Origin: VFMC01 sp037130535
GTDB taxonomy: Bacteria > Actinomycetota > Acidimicrobiia > Acidimicrobiales > Ilumatobacteraceae
Assembly: GCA_037130535.1 (NCBI GenBank)
Contig: JBAXSU010000086.1
Coordinates: forward strand, 1 to 14,046
Length of the DNA: 14,046 nt
Direction of reading: 5' to 3'
Positions 11,222-14,046 of the stretch are shown here, in pieces. A program made the translations under genes and the position numbers. The notes under the pieces were generated by a model. That model searched no databases, was not told the DNA's origin, and was given only the letters and a program-made list of their open reading frames with translations. Within the stretch, counting starts at the first letter, position 1. The number at the start of each line of letters is the position of its first letter.

Positions 11222-14046
11222 GCACCGACCAGGCGCCCTGGCCCCGGCGGGCCTCGGCCGCAGTGCGTCATCCGATGCTGTGGTTGCGCGACCTGTGCCA
11301 CGGCGAGTCGGCCTTCCCGCTCGTGGTGCTCTTCGGGCTCAACGCGGTCGACGAACTCGACCGAGCGGCGTTCGGGGTGCTGCTGCCCAACATCCGCGAC
11401 GCGTTCGACCTCGACAACAGCGGCGTGCTGACGCTCGTGGCCGCCGTGTCGCTGGTGGCGCTGGCACTGCAGGTGCCGATCGCGCAGTACGCCGACCGGT
11501 TCTCGCGGGTGCCGTTGGCCATTGCCGGAGCGGTGATGTGGGCCTTCTTCAGTGGAATGACCGGCTTCGCCACGGGCATCGTGGTGCTGGGTATCGCCCG
11601 TAGCGGCAGCGCGCTCGGCAAAGCGGTGATCGACCCCACCCACAACTCATTGCTGTCCGACTACTACCCGGTGGAAGCGCGCAGCCGGGTGTACAGCTTC
11701 CACCGTGCCGCCAACGCCGTCGGGGCATTCATCGGCCCCTTGAGCGCTGGTCTGCTCGCCTATGCGTTCGACTGGCGGGTGCCGTTCATCGTGTTCGTGG
11801 CGCCCACGTTGGTGTTCGTGGTGCTCGCCCTGCGTCTGCGCGAACCCGTGCGCGGCCGCTGGGAACGCCAGGCGATGGGCATGAGCGACGAAGTGGTCGC
11901 CACCGAGGAGACCAAGCCTTCGTTCGCCGAGAGCTGGCGCACGGTGCACAAGGTCGAGAGCCTGAAGCGGCTGTGGTGGAGCCTGCCGTTCCTCGCCACA
12001 TCGCTCATCGGCTTCACCACCCTCGCGGCGCTGCTGTACGAGCAGGAGTTCGGCCTCGACGAGCGCGGCCGCGGTTTCGCCGCGGCGATCGCCGAACCCT
12101 TCGCACTGGTGGGGCTCATCGTCGGCACCCGTGTCGTCACCCGCCGGTACGCGGGCAACATGCGCGGTGTCAATCAGTTCGGCGCGAAGATCGCCGCGTT
12201 CACCTCGATGCTGTCGGTGCTGTTCGCGCTGGCGCCGAACATCGTGGTGGCGGTGGCCATCAACTGCGTCATCACGGCAGCGCTCGCCATCGTCGGGCCG
12301 AGCATCCTGGTGTCGCTGTCGCTGGCCATTCCCGCCCGGGTCCGCGCCACGGGCTTCTCGGTTGCATCGCTGTGGGTCATCCCGGGCCTGCTGGTGCTGC
12401 CCTTCATCGGGTGGATCTCCGAGAACCTCGGTATCCGCGTGGGCATGCTGGTGCTCACCCCGCTGTTCCTGATCGGCGCGTACATGCTGAACGCCGTCGG
12501 CAAGGTGATCGACGCCGACATCGCCCAGGTGTGGCAGGCCTCGGCGGCCCGCAGTGAGGCGCTGTACCAGCGTCGCCGCGGTGAGGCCGACCTGTTGCTG
12601 ATCCGCCAGCTCGAAGTGGGCTACGAGCAGCGGCAGGTGTTGTTCGACATCGACCTCGACGTGAAGGAAGGCGAGATCATCGCCCTGCTCGGCACCAACG
12701 GCGCCGGCAAGAGCACACTGCTGAAGGCGATCAGCGGGGTGGTCGAGGCCGACCGTGGCGCCGTGGTGCTCGACGGTCGCGACATCACCCACGCGCCGCC
12801 CGACGAGATCGCCGCGCTGGGCGTGAGCCAGATGCCCGGTGGCCAGGGTGTGTTCGGCGGCCTCACCGTGGCCGAGAATCTCGACCTCGCCGGTTGGACC
12901 CGTCGGCGCGATCCCGACGGCGTGGCCCAGGCGCGGGCCGAGGTGCTCGAGCTGTTCCCCGTCCTCGGCGAGCGGCTCGACACACCTGCCGCCGACCTGT
13001 CGGGCGGCCAACAGCAGATGGTGGCCCTCGGTATGGCGCTCATCGCCCGGCCCAAGGTGCTGCTCATCGACGAACTGTCGCTCGGCCTCGCCCCGGTGGT
13101 GGTGGGGCAGTTGCTGCCGGTGGTGCGCCGCCTCGCCGACGAGGGTGTGGCCGTCATCCTCGTCGAACAGAGCGTGAACGTGGCGCTGACGGTGGCGCAC
13201 CGGGCGTACTTTCTCGAGCGGGGCCGCATCCGGTTCAGTGGCTCGACCGACGAGTTGCTCGGCCGAACCGATCTGCTCCGCTCGGTGTTCCTGTCGGACG
13301 CCTCGGTCGGTTCCCACGTGGCTGCTGTCGAGCGGGCGGACGACGGCGGGCCGGCGCCGCTCGAGGTGGTCGATGTGGCGTGCTCGTTCGGCGGTATCCG
13401 CGCCGTCGGCGGCGTGTCGTTCACCGTCGCCAGAGGCGAGATCGTCGGGCTCATCGGCCCCAACGGTGCGGGCAAGACCACCTTGTTCGACCTGATCAGT
13501 GGCTTCACACCGCTCGTGTCGGGCCGGGTGCTGCTCGGCGGCGCCGACGTGACCGACCTCGAGCCGGCCCTCCGCGCCGCTGCCGGACTGGGCCGCAGCT
13601 TCCAGGACGCGAAGCTGTTCCCGGAGATGACGGTGGCCGAGGTGCTGCAGGTGGCGCAGGAGCGGTTCGTCACCAACCGCAGCGCGCTCGCTGCGGCGGT
13701 GCGTCTGCCCGCCGTGTTCGACGACGAGGAACGCTCGGCGCTGCGGGTGGAGGAGCTGCTCGAGTTGATGCACCTCGGCCACTACCGGCGCGCCTTCATC
13801 CGCGAACTCTCCACCGGCACGCGGCGCATCGTCGACCTCGCCTGCCTGGTTGCTCACCGACCCACCGTCATCCTGCTCGACGAACCCTCGAGCGGTATCG
13901 CCCAGCGCGAGGTCGAGGCACTCGCCCCGTTGCTGCTGCGCCTCCGCGACGAGATGGGCTCGGCCCTCGTGGTGATCGAGCACGACATCCCGCTCGTGTC
14001 GTCGATCAGCGACCGGCTGATCGCGCTCGACCAGGGGCGGGTGGTC
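11218..14046 (+). CDS. MFS-LivF-LivG triple fusion of a Liv-type transporter (partial, runs off window)
   Basis: One open frame of 943 codons runs without a stop to the window edge. Residues about 30-430 form a 12-helix MFS-like domain with AQYADRFSRVPLA at 89-101 as the motif-A loop and a charged central loop at 208-250. After a linker (about 430-460) comes a LivF-type ATPase: Walker A GTNGAGKST 492-500, Q538, signature LSGGQ 594-598, Walker B VLLIDE with E619 followed by LS rather than the usual PS, and Q651 at the switch-histidine place. A LivG-type ATPase follows: Walker A GPNGAGKTT 747-755, Q796, signature LSTGT 864-868, Walker B D888-E889, H922. It should power the upstream LivH-LivM permease. 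The MFS part may anchor the ATPases, act as a second transporter, or sense substrate; this is unknown. The GTG start overlaps the permease stop by four bases. Confidence 0.92.
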   Translation, partial: MSTDQAPWPRRASAAVRHPMLWLRDLCHGESAFPLVVLFGLNAVDELDRAAFGVLLPNIRDAFDLDNSGVLTLVAAVSLVALALQVPIAQYADRFSRVPLAIAGAVMWAFFSGMTGFATGIVVLGIARSGSALGKAVIDPTHNSLLSDYYPVEARSRVYSFHRAANAVGAFIGPLSAGLLAYAFDWRVPFIVFVAPTLVFVVLALRLREPVRGRWERQAMGMSDEVVATEETKPSFAESWRTVHKVESLKRLWWSLPFLATSLIGFTTLAALLYEQEFGLDERGRGFAAAIAEPFALVGLIVGTRVVTRRYAGNMRGVNQFGAKIAAFTSMLSVLFALAPNIVVAVAINCVITAALAIVGPSILVSLSLAIPARVRATGFSVASLWVIPGLLVLPFIGWISENLGIRVGMLVLTPLFLIGAYMLNAVGKVIDADIAQVWQASAARSEALYQRRRGEADLLLIRQLEVGYEQRQVLFDIDLDVKEGEIIALLGTNGAGKSTLLKAISGVVEADRGAVVLDGRDITHAPPDEIAALGVSQMPGGQGVFGGLTVAENLDLAGWTRRRDPDGVAQARAEVLELFPVLGERLDTPAADLSGGQQQMVALGMALIARPKVLLIDELSLGLAPVVVGQLLPVVRRLADEGVAVILVEQSVNVALTVAHRAYFLERGRIRFSGSTDELLGRTDLLRSVFLSDASVGSHVAAVERADDGGPAPLEVVDVACSFGGIRAVGGVSFTVARGEIVGLIGPNGAGKTTLFDLISGFTPLVSGRVLLGGADVTDLEPALRAAAGLGRSFQDAKLFPEMTVAEVLQVAQERFVTNRSALAAAVRLPAVFDDEERSALRVEELLELMHLGHYRRAFIRELSTGTRRIVDLACLVAHRPTVILLDEPSSGIAQREVEALAPLLLRLRDEMGSALVVIEHDIPLVSSISDRLIALDQGRVV

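Noticed and set aside
11647..13983. A 778-codon open frame on the minus strand, antisense to the MFS-LivF-LivG gene
   Set aside because: It is rich in H, E, R, Q and G with no recognisable domain and lies fully opposite a gene with clear motifs. Long antisense frames are expected in high-GC coding sequence.
1..14046. tRNA, rRNA, CRISPR array, insertion sequence or prophage
   Set aside because: I saw no cloverleaf, repeat-spacer pattern, transposase or integrase frame, or terminal inverted repeats. Base composition looks even across the window.

Overview
The window comes from a high-GC genome with actinobacterial character. It shows strong G/C preference at third codon positions, two F420-dependent luciferase-like oxidoreductases, an actinobacterial-style WHG-type TetR regulator, and several start codons preceded by a -10-like hexamer at leaderless distance. 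An environmental actinobacterium, perhaps of the Acidimicrobiia, is my best guess; this is inference from gene content, as no marker gene is present.

Left part (1-5125): single genes alternate strand one after another. They are the last codons of an unknown gene (+), a TetR regulator (-), a DUF4188 protein (+), a DUF2855 protein (-), an F420-dependent LLM oxidoreductase (+), a DUF3291-GNAT fusion (-) and an enoyl-CoA hydratase (+). Each tail-to-tail junction overlaps or is only a few bases wide, so no classical terminator fits there. The head-to-head gaps of about 90-130 bases hold the promoters and some inverted repeats.

Middle part (5133-9027, all minus strand): an AT3-type membrane acyltransferase with an extracytoplasmic SGNH domain, a second TetR regulator, a short apparently frameshifted coding remnant, and a second LLM oxidoreductase of another subfamily. 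The remnant fills most of the only stretch over 300 bases without an intact gene (7844-8151).

Right part (9137-14046, plus strand): a branched-chain-amino-acid-type (HAAT/Liv) ABC transporter packed into two polypeptides. The first is a LivH-LivM permease fusion. The second overlaps it by four bases and reads without a stop to the window edge. It joins a 12-helix MFS-type domain, a LivF-type ATPase and a LivG-type ATPase. The permease promoter region carries a perfect 14-bp palindrome between plausible -35 and -10 elements. The second nucleotide-binding domain has a degenerate signature motif (LSTGT) while the first has LSGGQ, which predicts one canonical and one weakened ATP site. This MFS-LivF-LivG fusion is the most unusual item in the window. 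A substrate-binding protein is expected but not present; it may lie beyond the right edge.

The oxidoreductases, hydratase, acyltransferase and importer are compatible with uptake and breakdown of organic or acyl compounds, but nothing in the sequence names a substrate.
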